A DNA stretch of 64,000 nucleotides from SG-bin7 sp964498095 (lineage in GTDB: Bacteria > Bdellovibrionota > Bdellovibrionia > Bdellovibrionales > SG-bin7). The stretch lies in assembly GCA_964498095.1 (NCBI GenBank), contig CAZCFY010000003.1, positions 158,822-222,821 of the forward strand, read 5' to 3'. Each line of letters starts with the position of its first letter. The stretch's first letter is position 1. Positions 1 through 9,123 of this stretch are shown here, piece after piece. A model generated the notes under the pieces. The model worked only from the letters and a program-made list of their open reading frames with translations. It made no database searches and had not been told where the DNA came from. A program made the position numbers and the translations under genes.

Positions 1-2
1 CC

Positions 3-1826
3 CTCGCCTTTTTACTCATGGGCGATCAAATCGGTGATAAATATGAAGCCATTGATGCCGCACTTCCCATAGATATTCCACATGACTCGAAAGCCGGAAA
101 AGACTGGGAGGATTTAACCGACTTTTTACACCATAAATTTCTAACTCTTTTTAAAAAGGACGGCAGAGTAATTACGCAACACGGTGGCCGAAACAAAGAA
201 AACTCTTATGCCATAAATGAAAACCTTCGTCATTTAGTAGAAAAATATTTATTCTTCGATACAGACGTAAGGTACGAATCCACGGATCCCACATTCGTCA
301 CTGAACTAAAGAAGTCAATAGCTTATCTTTTCGGCTATAACGAAATGGTTGTGACCTTAAAACAAGTTAACGAACAATTGCCGGTTGATTTAGTCGCCAA
401 CCTTGATCTCGTACAGCAAGCCATCGAGAAAAATAAGGCCTTACGCGATAATAAGAAAATAAGTTTTTACGAATACGATAAGCAAGTCGAAGCGACATTT
501 GCCGAATTAGCCCGCGGCCGCGCGCAAGAGCGCCAAAACGCCGCGAAAACAAAAATGGAAGCCGGTGCGCAGAAATATCTAGACGAAAGAAAAAATGCCG
601 AGGGATCCAATGTTAAACAATATAGCCCCTCAATTATTGCCGCGCTTGGCTTAGAAGATAAAGATGCAAAGGCAATGTATATCGAAAACCTTCCCTTCTA
701 CGAAGAGGAGCTTGGAAATTACGATAAACTGATGAATGAATTTGCCAGCACTGTGTTTGGCCAATTTTTAGGTTTAAAAAAGATAAAACCAAAAAAATTG
801 CGCGCTTATGATCCTATCCCCGGCCAAGAGCTAAAATACAATAAAAATATCCATGCCGCATGGGTGGAAGTATTAAAGAAAACCGCTGTCGAAGCCGCCG
901 CGAAAAAAGAAAAAGCCACTGTTATCATTCATCAAGGATACGCGCTACTTCCGGCGATTTTAGTCGACGTTATCGGCCAAATGATCCGCGGGGAAATCAA
1001 TGCTGAATATCTTGAAATCAAAGTTGTTACCAATTCTATCGAGACAACTGACTTAAATATGATTAACGTTTTTGCCCGCCATCAATTTAAAGCGGTCGCT
1101 GAGTACTTCGAGCAAAACCGTGGCCGCCCGGGCGCTCTGGCATCTTTAAGAATATTCGAACATCTTATCTTACCTGACGGCAATAAAACTTCTCTACACT
1201 CTAAGGCCCTTTATGCGCCAAATGATATTATTATATCTTCGGCAAATCTTGATGTTCGCAGCTACGAAATGGACACTAACAATGGCACTTGGTTTACCAA
1301 TGTACCAAGTCTTGGCCGCCGTCTTATCGGTAGACTGGAGCGCGACTTGCTAGGTAATCCGGGATTGGTGCGCGAAGCTACGGCTTATTACCGTCAAAAT
1401 CATAATCAGTTCTTAAAAGAAGATAGACTTATTCTCGAAAAAATCATTGGTGCAAAACAAAAACTCGCCGCGCGTTTAGCGAAATATATTCCGCAACTGG
1501 CTGCCGGACTGCAGGAACGCATGCTTTCTCTATATTTAGCGACGGGTTTAGTCTTGGATTATGATCAAGCTGACTTAATCTTTGGCCGTACAAGTGTCAC
1601 TTCTGTTAATGCTTTAGATTTACTAAAGGGAGATAATGACGGAAGCGGCGGTGGCGGCGGTGGAAAGCCCAGCAAAAATCTAATATGTAAATCTCTATTT
1701 GGCGAAGTGACTGCTAGAAAATACAACAGTCACAGCGTAATCGAGAAAATGAGAGGTATTAAATCCCGCCATGGTAACAAGGGAACGATAATGCGCTTTT
1801 TAGATCAGGTGCTTTCAACCTTATAG
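3..1826 (+). CDS. Phospholipase D-like protein, C-terminal part (5' truncated by window)
   Basis: The reading frame is open from the first bases of the window, with no stop before the first Met at 18, so the gene very probably starts outside. Counting from that Met, a GGRN motif near residue 56 followed by a F-D-T-D-V segment resembles the stretch just after the first HKD motif of cardiolipin-synthase/PLD proteins. The second HKD-like site is at about residue 394 (H-S-K) followed by S-S-A-N-L-D-V-R-S. The usual HxK(x4)D spacing is not kept: the canonical Asp position is Pro, and an Asp occurs two residues later, so catalysis is uncertain. A poly-Gly stretch lies near residue 540 before a basic tail. 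The central region (about 120-300) is charged and helical. PLD superfamily assignment is fairly secure; substrate is unknown. Confidence 0.7.
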   Translation, partial: LAFLLMGDQIGDKYEAIDAALPIDIPHDSKAGKDWEDLTDFLHHKFLTLFKKDGRVITQHGGRNKENSYAINENLRHLVEKYLFFDTDVRYESTDPTFVTELKKSIAYLFGYNEMVVTLKQVNEQLPVDLVANLDLVQQAIEKNKALRDNKKISFYEYDKQVEATFAELARGRAQERQNAAKTKMEAGAQKYLDERKNAEGSNVKQYSPSIIAALGLEDKDAKAMYIENLPFYEEELGNYDKLMNEFASTVFGQFLGLKKIKPKKLRAYDPIPGQELKYNKNIHAAWVEVLKKTAVEAAAKKEKATVIIHQGYALLPAILVDVIGQMIRGEINAEYLEIKVVTNSIETTDLNMINVFARHQFKAVAEYFEQNRGRPGALASLRIFEHLILPDGNKTSLHSKALYAPNDIIISSANLDVRSYEMDTNNGTWFTNVPSLGRRLIGRLERDLLGNPGLVREATAYYRQNHNQFLKEDRLILEKIIGAKQKLAARLAKYIPQLAAGLQERMLSLYLATGLVLDYDQADLIFGRTSVTSVNALDLLKGDNDGSGGGGGGKPSKNLICKSLFGEVTARKYNSHSVIEKMRGIKSRHGNKGTIMRFLDQVLSTL

Positions 1827-1837
1827 TTGACCAATAA

Positions 1838-1878
1838 ATTTGGCCCTCCTACGCTTATAGGTACGTAGGAGGCCAAAT
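1838..1878 (+). promoter_or_regulatory. Hairpin enclosing the ribosome binding site of the 1877 gene
   Basis: Arm 1838-1853 pairs with arm 1864-1878 around a 10-nt loop; there is one bulged C. The 3' arm contains the AGGAGG Shine-Dalgarno and the first two bases of the ATG. It is not followed by a T-run, so it is not a standard terminator. If it forms in mRNA it would hide the start site. Confidence 0.55.
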
Positions 1879-2752
1879 GAAATCGTTTCTTCTTGTATCT
1901 CTACTAAGTCTTTTCACCTTTAATTCCCACGCCGCTTTTAACGAAGGCCCTAATTATGCCGTCCATCCGCTCCCGGGCATGCTTTGGGAACGCCAGGGCT
2001 GTAGTTTTTTATGCGACTCTATCCCCGAAGATTTTGAGGTGTTAAAGAGTTTTGGCGAATACTCCCGCCGTGAGTTGCCTGCTGGCCCCCTCAATGTTCT
2101 CGTGTGGAATATTTATAAGGGCCGCAAGAAAAATTTCGTTAGCCAATTTAGATACCTCGCCAAAAAAGCCGATCTCGTTCTCCTCTCCGAAGCCACCGAC
2201 GGCGAATTAGTAAAACCAACTTTAGATGAAATGCGCGGTTTTGGCTGGGAGATGGCGATAAACTTTTTTATGAAGAATGAAGTCGCAACCGGTGTGCTGA
2301 TTGGCTCACCCGCTGTTCCCGCTTGGCGCACTTACTTGCGCACGACGGATCTTGAACCCGGAGTTAAAAGTCCTAAGACCATGGTCATCGCCAAGTACCC
2401 TTTAAGTGACGAACGCGCACTCATGGCAATTAGTATTCATGGTATAAATTGGAAAGGCGACGAAGCTTTCGAAAGACAACTTAAAGCCGCCGAACCTTTT
2501 ATCGCCCAACACTCGGGCCCAATTATTTTCGCTGGCGACTTTAATACGAAAAACGCCAACCGCCACGACACGCTTGTTCGCGTCACCGCAAAATACGGAC
2601 TCAAACGCGCCCCATGGTCAAAAGCATCCAGCCAACTTGACGACGCTTTTATTCGCGGAATCGAAGTGCACAGCGCCGAAATGCTTGACGAAGTCATCGC
2701 CGCTGAAGGCTCGGATCACCCCGCGCTGCTATTGCGGCTCACGCCCCACTAA
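1877..2752 (+). CDS. Exported endonuclease/exonuclease/phosphatase (EEP) family protein
   Basis: A 291-residue protein with a signal peptide (MKSFLLVSLLSLF... cut near SHA/AF). Family motifs occur in order: N-V-L-V-W-N-I-Y-K near residue 75, L-L-S-E-A (metal-binding Glu) near 101, A-G-D-F-N-T near 217 and G-S-D-H-P-A near 280. These are the catalytic Asn, Glu, Asp and His of Mg-dependent phosphodiesterases of the DNase I/sphingomyelinase fold. Substrate cannot be read: nucleic acid, phospholipid and sugar-phosphate esters are all possible. AGGAGG lies 6 nt before the ATG but inside a hairpin. It is monocistronic, convergent with the TolC-like gene. Confidence 0.85.
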   Translation: MKSFLLVSLLSLFTFNSHAAFNEGPNYAVHPLPGMLWERQGCSFLCDSIPEDFEVLKSFGEYSRRELPAGPLNVLVWNIYKGRKKNFVSQFRYLAKKADLVLLSEATDGELVKPTLDEMRGFGWEMAINFFMKNEVATGVLIGSPAVPAWRTYLRTTDLEPGVKSPKTMVIAKYPLSDERALMAISIHGINWKGDEAFERQLKAAEPFIAQHSGPIIFAGDFNTKNANRHDTLVRVTAKYGLKRAPWSKASSQLDDAFIRGIEVHSAEMLDEVIAAEGSDHPALLLRLTPH

Positions 2753-2767
2753 TGACGCGCATCTCAA

Positions 2768-2833
2768 CCAAAAGGTTCCAGGTTCTTTTTGGTAACGCGC
2801 CATTGCTACCAAAAAGAACCTGGAACCTTTTGG
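2768..2833. terminator. Perfect 27-bp inverted repeat between convergent genes
   Basis: Arms 2768-2794 and 2807-2833 are exact reverse complements around a 12-nt loop. The position, 15 bp after one stop codon and 3 bp after the other convergent gene ends, fits a bidirectional transcription terminator. Each arm holds an internal T5/A5 run, but no T-tract follows the hairpin, and 27 bp without a mismatch is unusually long for a terminator. Confidence 0.6.
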
Positions 2834-2836
2834 CGG

Positions 2837-4363
2837 CTAATTCTTCTTTATGAGGTTTTCTAAATAGGATTTTGCTAGGCCGGATAGGCGGCGGACCTTC
2901 CAAGCAGCAAGACGATATTGAATTTGCGCGTTGTTAAAATTTATTTCCGCGTCGGTTTGGTCGTCCCCGGATTGAATAACATTGATAAGCGGAACGCGCC
3001 CCAAACGAAAACGCGACTCTTCTAATGATACGCGTTCCTTTTGATTTTCTACCACTTGCCGGAGCGTACTCACGCGCTGTTGCCATCCTAAAAGCTGATC
3101 GCAGGTCGTCATCCACTCAGTTTCAAAAGTACCCTTTGCTTGATTGGCCCTTGCATCCGTGGCCTCGCGCGCGGCGATGGCTTGGCGAACATTGGCTTCG
3201 GCTTGATAACTGTTCAGACCCATTTTGAAAATCAGCATTGCCGAATAGTGGGGATGATCAAACGCGGTGGCTTCGTTCATCGCTGTGGGGCTGCTCGTGG
3301 CATCGACGCCATTTCCGCCGCTATTTAAGTTAAGTGACAGAGCGGGATTAGCTAAGTTTTTCGCCGCCTCGTAAGCGAGGTTGGCCGCATCCTTTTGCAG
3401 AAGGGCCTTTCGGTAAGTCGAGTTGGTCGTTGGCGGCGGCGCAGGCTGCGAACGCACACAGAGATTTACTGCGGCATCGACGGGATTGTCGAGCTCAACG
3501 GGCACTTGCAAAGGATCAAGACTTAACCACGGCGAGGGAAATTTTAGCAACACAACCAAGTCACGCCAAACGGCATCGAGGGTTTCGCGCGCCACCTGCA
3601 CGCGGATGGAAGAACTTGCTACGGCACTCTTTACTTGCAATAAATCAGGACGCTCCCCTGTTCCGTTAGCTACCTTTCGCTGAGTAATACTTAAAAGCCG
3701 CTGCCGGCGCGCTAATCCCGCTTCGGCGGCGCGTGTATCTGACTGCGCTCCCCAACCACGGTAAAAAATTTGCGCCAGCCCCAAAAGCCACTCTTCCATG
3801 GATTCATCAATTTCTATTTTTTTGACTTCACTTTCGATTTTCCCACGCAAAAGATTCCGGCGAGTCGCAAAACCAAATGCATCCCGCCAGAGATTTTGGC
3901 TTAAATTAATTTCCGCCGTCGTTTTGTAAATATCGTCAAAGAGCGGATTAGCAAAAAGTGCCGGCATGGTTTTAATATAGCGGCCCTGAATCATAGATAC
4001 GCCAAAGTTGGTTCCCGTAGAAAAGTATTTTGAAAAACCCAAATTCCACTGACTGCTTTCTATACGTGACGGCCCAAAGGGTGAATCCGGCTCATCCTCA
4101 CTGTGAAAAAATGTGTAGCCCGCATCAAGATTAAGTTCTAGCGCGGCCTTCGCCGATAGTTCGGCAATTTCTATCGTCGGAAGTTGCGCCCGCAAAGCGC
4201 GAAACGTGTCGGAGTTTAACATGGCCACTTTGGTCATGAACTCCAAAGAAACGGCTTTTCCCGGCAAGGAGTCGATAAGTTTGCGCGCATCCGCCGGTAC
4301 TTCGGTGTACGTCCTAGCAAGAGCAAGCTGGGAAAAAAAGAGTACTATCAGTAGTGCCTTCAT
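2837..4363 (-). CDS. TolC-family outer membrane efflux protein
   Basis: A 508-residue protein with a signal peptide (cut near LALA/RTY). It shows the long amphipathic alpha-helical pattern of TolC/OEP proteins in two related halves: Q-x-L-W-R-D near 160, helices with regular Ala/Gln/Arg to about 270, and a second helical block around 350-500 ending A-A-W-K-V-R-R-L-S-G-L. This would be the outer-membrane channel of an RND, ABC or MFS efflux or type I secretion system. No adaptor or pump gene is next to it; it lies 108 bp downstream of tpiA on the same strand, so it may be an orphan or be co-transcribed with the glycolytic operon. Confidence 0.8.
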   Translation of the reverse strand: MKALLIVLFFSQLALARTYTEVPADARKLIDSLPGKAVSLEFMTKVAMLNSDTFRALRAQLPTIEIAELSAKAALELNLDAGYTFFHSEDEPDSPFGPSRIESSQWNLGFSKYFSTGTNFGVSMIQGRYIKTMPALFANPLFDDIYKTTAEINLSQNLWRDAFGFATRRNLLRGKIESEVKKIEIDESMEEWLLGLAQIFYRGWGAQSDTRAAEAGLARRQRLLSITQRKVANGTGERPDLLQVKSAVASSSIRVQVARETLDAVWRDLVVLLKFPSPWLSLDPLQVPVELDNPVDAAVNLCVRSQPAPPPTTNSTYRKALLQKDAANLAYEAAKNLANPALSLNLNSGGNGVDATSSPTAMNEATAFDHPHYSAMLIFKMGLNSYQAEANVRQAIAAREATDARANQAKGTFETEWMTTCDQLLGWQQRVSTLRQVVENQKERVSLEESRFRLGRVPLINVIQSGDDQTDAEINFNNAQIQYRLAAWKVRRLSGLAKSYLENLIKKN

Positions 4364-4471
4364 GCCTACGTATGATCGTCTAACTAAAAGTTAACTGGGT
4401 CAAATTGCTTAAGAGAAGTCTCGACCTCGGACTTTTGACCGGGGGAACTTTGGTCGAAGATTTGTGGAAGC

Positions 4472-5206
4472 TTACCCCAATGCCGCCAAAATTTGTGAAA
4501 AACTTTTTGCGTCAAGAGAAGCGCCGCCAATTAAAAATCCATCAATATTTTCTTGCTGCGCAAGAACGGGAGCATTGTCGGGTTTAACACTACCGCCATA
4601 TAAAATTCTAGTCTGCGGTCCAAGCTTCCCCAAGCGTTCGCGCAAAACAAAATGCGCCTCTTCCGCTTGCGCAGGAGTTGCGACCTTTCCTGTACCAATG
4701 GCCCACACGGGCTCATAGGCAATCACGAACGGTTTGCTAAGATCCGCCAAGGACAAACCCTGATCCAGTTGGCGCAATATAACTTCATTAGTTTTTCCAG
4801 CTTCGCGCTCGCTTAAATCTTCGCCCACGCAAAGCATAGGCACCAAATTTAGTGAGTGAACAAAAGCCATTTTTTTACCAAGGAGTTTATCATCTTCGGC
4901 AAAAATTTTTCGGCGTTCGCTGTGGCCGACAAGCACATAAGCAGCACCCATCTCTTTCGCCACTTCCGCGGAATTTTCTCCCGTAAAAGCGCCCTTGCCT
5001 TCGAGGTAAGAATTCTGAATTCCCCATTTTACTGAGGTACCCTTTGTCTTTCGGGCGACGGTTTCACAAACTAGCGCGGGCGGAAAAAATAAAACTTCGG
5101 CGCTCACCGCTGATTTTAACTCTGGCAAAAGTGCCGCAAAGAAAGTTTCGGCCTCTGCGGGAGACTTATACATCTTCCAGTTACCCGCGCAGATTGGTTT
5201 ACGCAT
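4472..5206 (-). CDS. tpiA: Triosephosphate isomerase
   Basis: Interconverts dihydroxyacetone phosphate and glyceraldehyde 3-phosphate. All key residues are visible: N9 and K11 in G-N-W-K-M, H95 in V-G-H-S-E-R-R, E165 in A-Y-E-P-V-W-A-I-G-T-G (with the flexible loop), and the phosphate-binding Y-G-G-S-V and I-G-G-A-S-L near the C-terminus. At 244 residues it is the normal length. A GAGGT sequence precedes the ATG. It is the last gene of gap-pgk-tpiA, 26 bp after pgk. Confidence 0.97.
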   Translation of the reverse strand: MRKPICAGNWKMYKSPAEAETFFAALLPELKSAVSAEVLFFPPALVCETVARKTKGTSVKWGIQNSYLEGKGAFTGENSAEVAKEMGAAYVLVGHSERRKIFAEDDKLLGKKMAFVHSLNLVPMLCVGEDLSEREAGKTNEVILRQLDQGLSLADLSKPFVIAYEPVWAIGTGKVATPAQAEEAHFVLRERLGKLGPQTRILYGGSVKPDNAPVLAQQENIDGFLIGGASLDAKSFSQILAALG

Positions 5207-5232
5207 AAGTGGCGACCTCGATGGCAGTGGGT

Positions 5233-6462
5233 TTACGCATTAACCGCTTCCTCACGTTTTGTGCGGCGTAGGCTTTCTAATCCGGGTAAAGTATCTCCTT
5301 GCAGATACTCTAGGCTCGCTCCCCCACCGGTGGAAATATGCGTAACTTTATCGGCAAAACCAGAAGCTTTGATGGCCGCAGCGGAGTCACCGCCACCCAC
5401 GATAGTTTCCGCTTCTAGGCCCGCCAAAACTTGAGCGATCAGAAATGTTCCCTTATTAAATTTTTCATTTTCAAAAATTCCCATCGGCCCATTCCAAAAA
5501 ACGGTTTTCGCGGATTTTAAATGTAGGGCAAATAGTTTTTCCGTTTGCGGACCGATGTCCACACCTAACCAGCCATTAGGAATATCGGGACTATCGGTTA
5601 CCTTCATTTCTCCGTGACCATCAATGGTTTGAGAAATGCGGTGATCAATTGGTAACAATAAAGGCTTTTTACGCGCTTTCATACGTTCGATAAGTTCTCT
5701 AGCAAACTCCACTTTGTCGGCTTCGACGAGAGATTTACCCACGGGAACGTCCATGGCTTTCAAAAAAGTATAGGCCATAGCGCCACCAATAATTAATCCG
5801 TCGACTTTATCGATGAGGCGTTCAATCATGCCGATCTTATCACTGACTTTAGCGCCACCCATTACGACCCAATACGGCGATGTTGGGTTTTCGACGACCT
5901 TGTCGAGCATTTGAATTTCTTTGAGCATCAAAAAGCCCGCCGCCCGCTTGGTCATTTGCTTGGGCAACTCATCAACGCTGCAGTGAGCGCGGTGAGAGGC
6001 GCCAAACGCGTCGTTCACGTAAATATCAATGTAACTGGCAATGGTGCTCGCCATATCATGCCCGTTGGCCTCCTCATCTTTGGCGAAACGTAAATTTTCG
6101 AGCATAATGATTTGTTTTTTCTTTAATCCTCCGAGCAGCGCTTTGGGAGCGTTACTATCAGGATCTTCAACTAAGACCACATCCAAACCATATTTTTCGG
6201 TAATATAATTAGCTACCGGTTCCAAAGAAAATTTTTTGCGGTCTTCGGGCATTTTCTTGGGGCGACCTAAGTGCGACGCCACCACCACTGTCGCGCCTTT
6301 TTTTACCGCGTATTCAATTGTCGGCATTGATGCCACTATGCGAGTATCATCGGTGATATGGCCGTTTTCCATCGGCACGTTAAAGTCGACGCGAATAAAA
6401 ACTATTTTACCTTCAAGCTCTAATTGTTCAATCGAGGTTACCCCTCTTAGGCCGCGGCTCAC
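5233..6462 (-). CDS. pgk: Phosphoglycerate kinase
   Basis: Transfers phosphate from 1,3-bisphosphoglycerate to ADP. Diagnostic segments: R-V-D-F-N-V-P near residue 25, S-H-L-G-R-P near 63, E-N-L-R-F near 122, the hinge/ATP site and the Gly-rich G-G-G-D-S-A-A-A near 357. 409 residues is slightly longer than usual, mostly through a short C-terminal Arg/Lys tail. The start is GTG and overlaps the gap stop codon (GTGA), implying translational coupling. Confidence 0.96.
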   Translation of the reverse strand: MSRGLRGVTSIEQLELEGKIVFIRVDFNVPMENGHITDDTRIVASMPTIEYAVKKGATVVVASHLGRPKKMPEDRKKFSLEPVANYITEKYGLDVVLVEDPDSNAPKALLGGLKKKQIIMLENLRFAKDEEANGHDMASTIASYIDIYVNDAFGASHRAHCSVDELPKQMTKRAAGFLMLKEIQMLDKVVENPTSPYWVVMGGAKVSDKIGMIERLIDKVDGLIIGGAMAYTFLKAMDVPVGKSLVEADKVEFARELIERMKARKKPLLLPIDHRISQTIDGHGEMKVTDSPDIPNGWLGVDIGPQTEKLFALHLKSAKTVFWNGPMGIFENEKFNKGTFLIAQVLAGLEAETIVGGGDSAAAIKASGFADKVTHISTGGGASLEYLQGDTLPGLESLRRTKREEAVNA

Positions 6463-7466
6463 TTTAGACCTTTCTCGGCCATATAAAGAGCCATATCTAC
6501 CATGCGGTTAGAAAAACCAAATTCGTTATCATACCAAGAAAAAACTTTAGCCATGCGCGGGCCCGTTACCATCGTACTCTGTAAATCAACGATGGAGCTA
6601 TAGGGATTCCCGTTAAAATCGCAGCTGACGAGTGGCGCTTTCTCCACCGCCAAAATTCCTTTGAGGTAAGTTGTCGAAGCTTCCGTAAGGGCATTGTTAA
6701 TTGCCTCTTTGGTAACATCTTTTTTCGCGATAAAATTAAAATCTACCAATGAAACGTTGGGCGTTGGAACTCGAATGGCAGTACCGTCAATTTTTCCTTT
6801 AAGTTCCGGCAACACCAATCCTACGGCCTTCGCGGCACCGGTTGTCGTTGGAATCATCGAAAGTGCCGCGGCACGCGCGCGTCTTAAATCTTTGTGTCCC
6901 GTATCCAGAATACGTTGATCAAGAGTGTAAGAATGAATGGTTGTCATTAGTCCGTATTCAATTCCAAAAGATTGATTGAGAACACGGGCCAGGGGCGCCA
7001 AACAATTTGTCGTGCAAGAGGCATTACTTAATACATCATGTTTTTTGGCTTCGTAAGTTTCGTGGTTAATGCCGTAAACGACGGTCATATCAACCCCGTC
7101 AGCCGGCGCCGAAACCAAAACCTTTTTGGCGCCGCCGGCAATATGTTTTACGAAGTCTTCTTTTCCTTTAAAAGCGCCGGTACATTCCAAAACGAAATCC
7201 ACTTCCCAATCTTTCCAGGGAATCTGCGCGGGATCTTTTGTTTTGCTGTATTTAATTTTTTTGCCGTTAACGGAGATATAGTCTTCACCGGCTGTGACTT
7301 CACCGGGAAATTTTCCATGGGTGCTATCGTATTTCAATAAATGGGCTGCTTCCGCTGGGGAACTTAGGTCGTTAATTCCAACGATATCCAAGCGCTCAAA
7401 ACCGGCGCGAAAAAGAATTCTACCGATGCGTCCGAAACCATTGATTCCAACACGGGGTTTAGCCAT
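6459..7466 (-). CDS. gap: Glyceraldehyde-3-phosphate dehydrogenase, type I
   Basis: Oxidises and phosphorylates glyceraldehyde 3-phosphate with NAD(P). The N-terminal G-I-N-G-F-G-R-I-G-R is the dinucleotide-binding loop; the catalytic Cys is C151 in S-N-A-S-C-T-T-N-C and H178 is its partner; the C-terminal W-Y-D-N-E-F-G-F-S is typical. 335 residues is normal. AAGGAG lies 7 nt before the ATG. It is the first gene of gap-pgk-tpiA; the promoter must lie in the 143-bp divergent gap before the 7610 gene. Confidence 0.97.
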   Translation of the reverse strand: MAKPRVGINGFGRIGRILFRAGFERLDIVGINDLSSPAEAAHLLKYDSTHGKFPGEVTAGEDYISVNGKKIKYSKTKDPAQIPWKDWEVDFVLECTGAFKGKEDFVKHIAGGAKKVLVSAPADGVDMTVVYGINHETYEAKKHDVLSNASCTTNCLAPLARVLNQSFGIEYGLMTTIHSYTLDQRILDTGHKDLRRARAAALSMIPTTTGAAKAVGLVLPELKGKIDGTAIRVPTPNVSLVDFNFIAKKDVTKEAINNALTEASTTYLKGILAVEKAPLVSCDFNGNPYSSIVDLQSTMVTGPRMAKVFSWYDNEFGFSNRMVDMALYMAEKGLK

Positions 7467-7609
7467 TTTATCTCCTTAATTTATTTGGGCTTTTAAATAA
7501 AACCAAAAATTAGGCCCTAAGGGGGCAAAATGCAAGGCGATTTTTGCAGTTATTTCAATCTTTCCTTAATGATCGACAGGCTCCACTTCCGTGGGTAATT
7601 GTGCCAATA

Positions 7610-8755
7610 ATGAATGTTATATTTTTGCGAACATTGGCAGCCATTTTCCTCCTCGACACCTGGGTTTACGCCAGTCCAAACACACAAATTCGCCTAGGAT
7701 TTGGAACCAGCACAAATCCAACGCAAACATTGTTACCCATTGACGCTAGTTACTCGCAAATTGCACCTGAATGGCGCCAGCCTTTTTATACGCGTGAATC
7801 AGTTACTTTCGCCGTCGCCTTAAACGCGGAGATGCGTAAGTTTAATGATGAATTTATTGCCTCCAACGCCGACTTTACTCTGCTACGCGGTGAGGTTTCT
7901 GCCACCTCGGATATCACGCCGTTGTTAACCGGGGGCATACGCTTGGGCGCACAAAAAACAATGGCGCGTATCGCCGCATTTAAAATCGGTGATTTTTACG
8001 GCGAACCCAACCATTTTAGCGAAATTTATTTGGGTCTATTTGGCGGCAATAAATGGGGGAACTGGGCCTGGCAGATTGAAACTTTTTTTATTGGGCGAGA
8101 TTTTGAACTCACGAGCTATGAAGACAAAGAAAATTTAATTTTTGACGATCACAAAGATTTTAGAAAAATTTTAAAACTTGTTTATGATCCCCCGGGAGAT
8201 TTAAAAGTTGAATTTGCGGGAAGCTGGACTGATCGGCGTTATATCGATAAGTCGCTCAATCCCGAAAGTCAAAACTCCCCTATTCCAAAAGGCTTTCCGC
8301 ATCCGCTAGAGTATGTGCAGGAAGATTATTCTTTGACCGTAATTCCTGAGTTAGATGATTTTGCCGCCGAGACCGTGATTATGGCGGGCTGGGATGTTGA
8401 CCGCACCAACGGCTCCACTAATCAGCGCCGCGAACGTGTAATGCAAAAGTTTGAATTCCCATTTTGGAAGCGACGCCTGCGCCTGGTACCTATCCTGGAT
8501 ATTTTATTCCGGCAATTTCCCGATTTATTAATGCCCATCGTGCCGGTGCCGCGTTCCGATGTATTAGTTACCGCTTCTTTAGGTCTGGTAATTCCTTTTG
8601 GCCGCCAGCTTGACGCGGCCTTTGGCGGCGGTGGCCCCGGTATGTCACAGTTTGAAGCGGGCTTTCGTTATTACAAGCTCGGCTCCAGCTCAAACTCCCT
8701 TCCGCACAATTACATGGAAGATGTTTTCACCACGGATTTGACGGCGACGTTTTAG
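7610..8755 (+). CDS. Exported protein, probable outer-membrane beta-barrel, function unknown
   Basis: The frame is open from a TTG at 7544, but the ATG at 7610 starts directly with a signal peptide (MNVIFLRTLAAIFLL..., cut near VYA/SPN), so 7610 is preferred; this gives 381 residues. The mature part alternates polar and aromatic residues in short strands (for example W-G-N-W-A-W-Q-I-E-T-F-F) and ends in Phe, as in outer-membrane barrels. I do not recognise a family. It is divergent from gap. The stop codon lies inside a 14-bp tandem repeat, so the 3' end may vary in length between strains. Confidence 0.6.
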   Translation: MNVIFLRTLAAIFLLDTWVYASPNTQIRLGFGTSTNPTQTLLPIDASYSQIAPEWRQPFYTRESVTFAVALNAEMRKFNDEFIASNADFTLLRGEVSATSDITPLLTGGIRLGAQKTMARIAAFKIGDFYGEPNHFSEIYLGLFGGNKWGNWAWQIETFFIGRDFELTSYEDKENLIFDDHKDFRKILKLVYDPPGDLKVEFAGSWTDRRYIDKSLNPESQNSPIPKGFPHPLEYVQEDYSLTVIPELDDFAAETVIMAGWDVDRTNGSTNQRRERVMQKFEFPFWKRRLRLVPILDILFRQFPDLLMPIVPVPRSDVLVTASLGLVIPFGRQLDAAFGGGGPGMSQFEAGFRYYKLGSSSNSLPHNYMEDVFTTDLTATF

Positions 8756-8774
8756 CGGCGACGTTTTAGCGGCG
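8742..8774. repeat. 14-bp tandem repeat spanning a stop codon
   Basis: The unit CGGCGACGTTTTAG occurs at 8742-8755 and 8756-8769 and begins a third time. The first unit supplies the last codons and TAG stop of the upstream gene. Confidence 0.85.
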
Positions 8775-9123
8775 CGTGTGGCGCTTTTTGGCTGAGGGCG
8801 GAACGTGGTCGCGGTGGCACTTTTTGGCTGAAGGCAGAGCTCGGAGCGTGGTTCGGGAAGGCGGAGCGTGGTTCGGGAAGACGGAGCGTGGTTGCGGCGG
8901 CACTTTTTGGAGGAACCGGCGGCACGGCGGCTCGCGGTCTTGTGCCGTTCTAACGATGGTTTTGCCCTCTCAAACGAGAGAAACAATTTTATATTATTCT
9001 CCTTGTACTCCCAAATTTTTTAAACCTATCCTTAGGAAACTACCCTCGCGGACTTCAAATTATATTCAAATATTTTCAATTGAAACTTGCCTTTTTTAAA
9101 TAGAAATTATACCTTCGTTCACC
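8756..9123. other. Intergenic region with degenerate GC-rich repeats, no gene seen
   Basis: Besides the end of the 14-bp repeat, a 20-bp unit (core CGGAGCGTGGTTCGGGAAG) is repeated about 2.7 times at 8841-8894. A word GGCACTTTTTGG recurs at about 8815 and 8900, and a near match lies near 8780. The last 180 bp are AT-rich and lead to the transposase gene. No convincing coding potential. Confidence 0.6.

Noticed and set aside
2437..2697. Minus-strand frame inside the EEP gene
   Set aside because: Shadow of a gene with clear family motifs on the plus strand.
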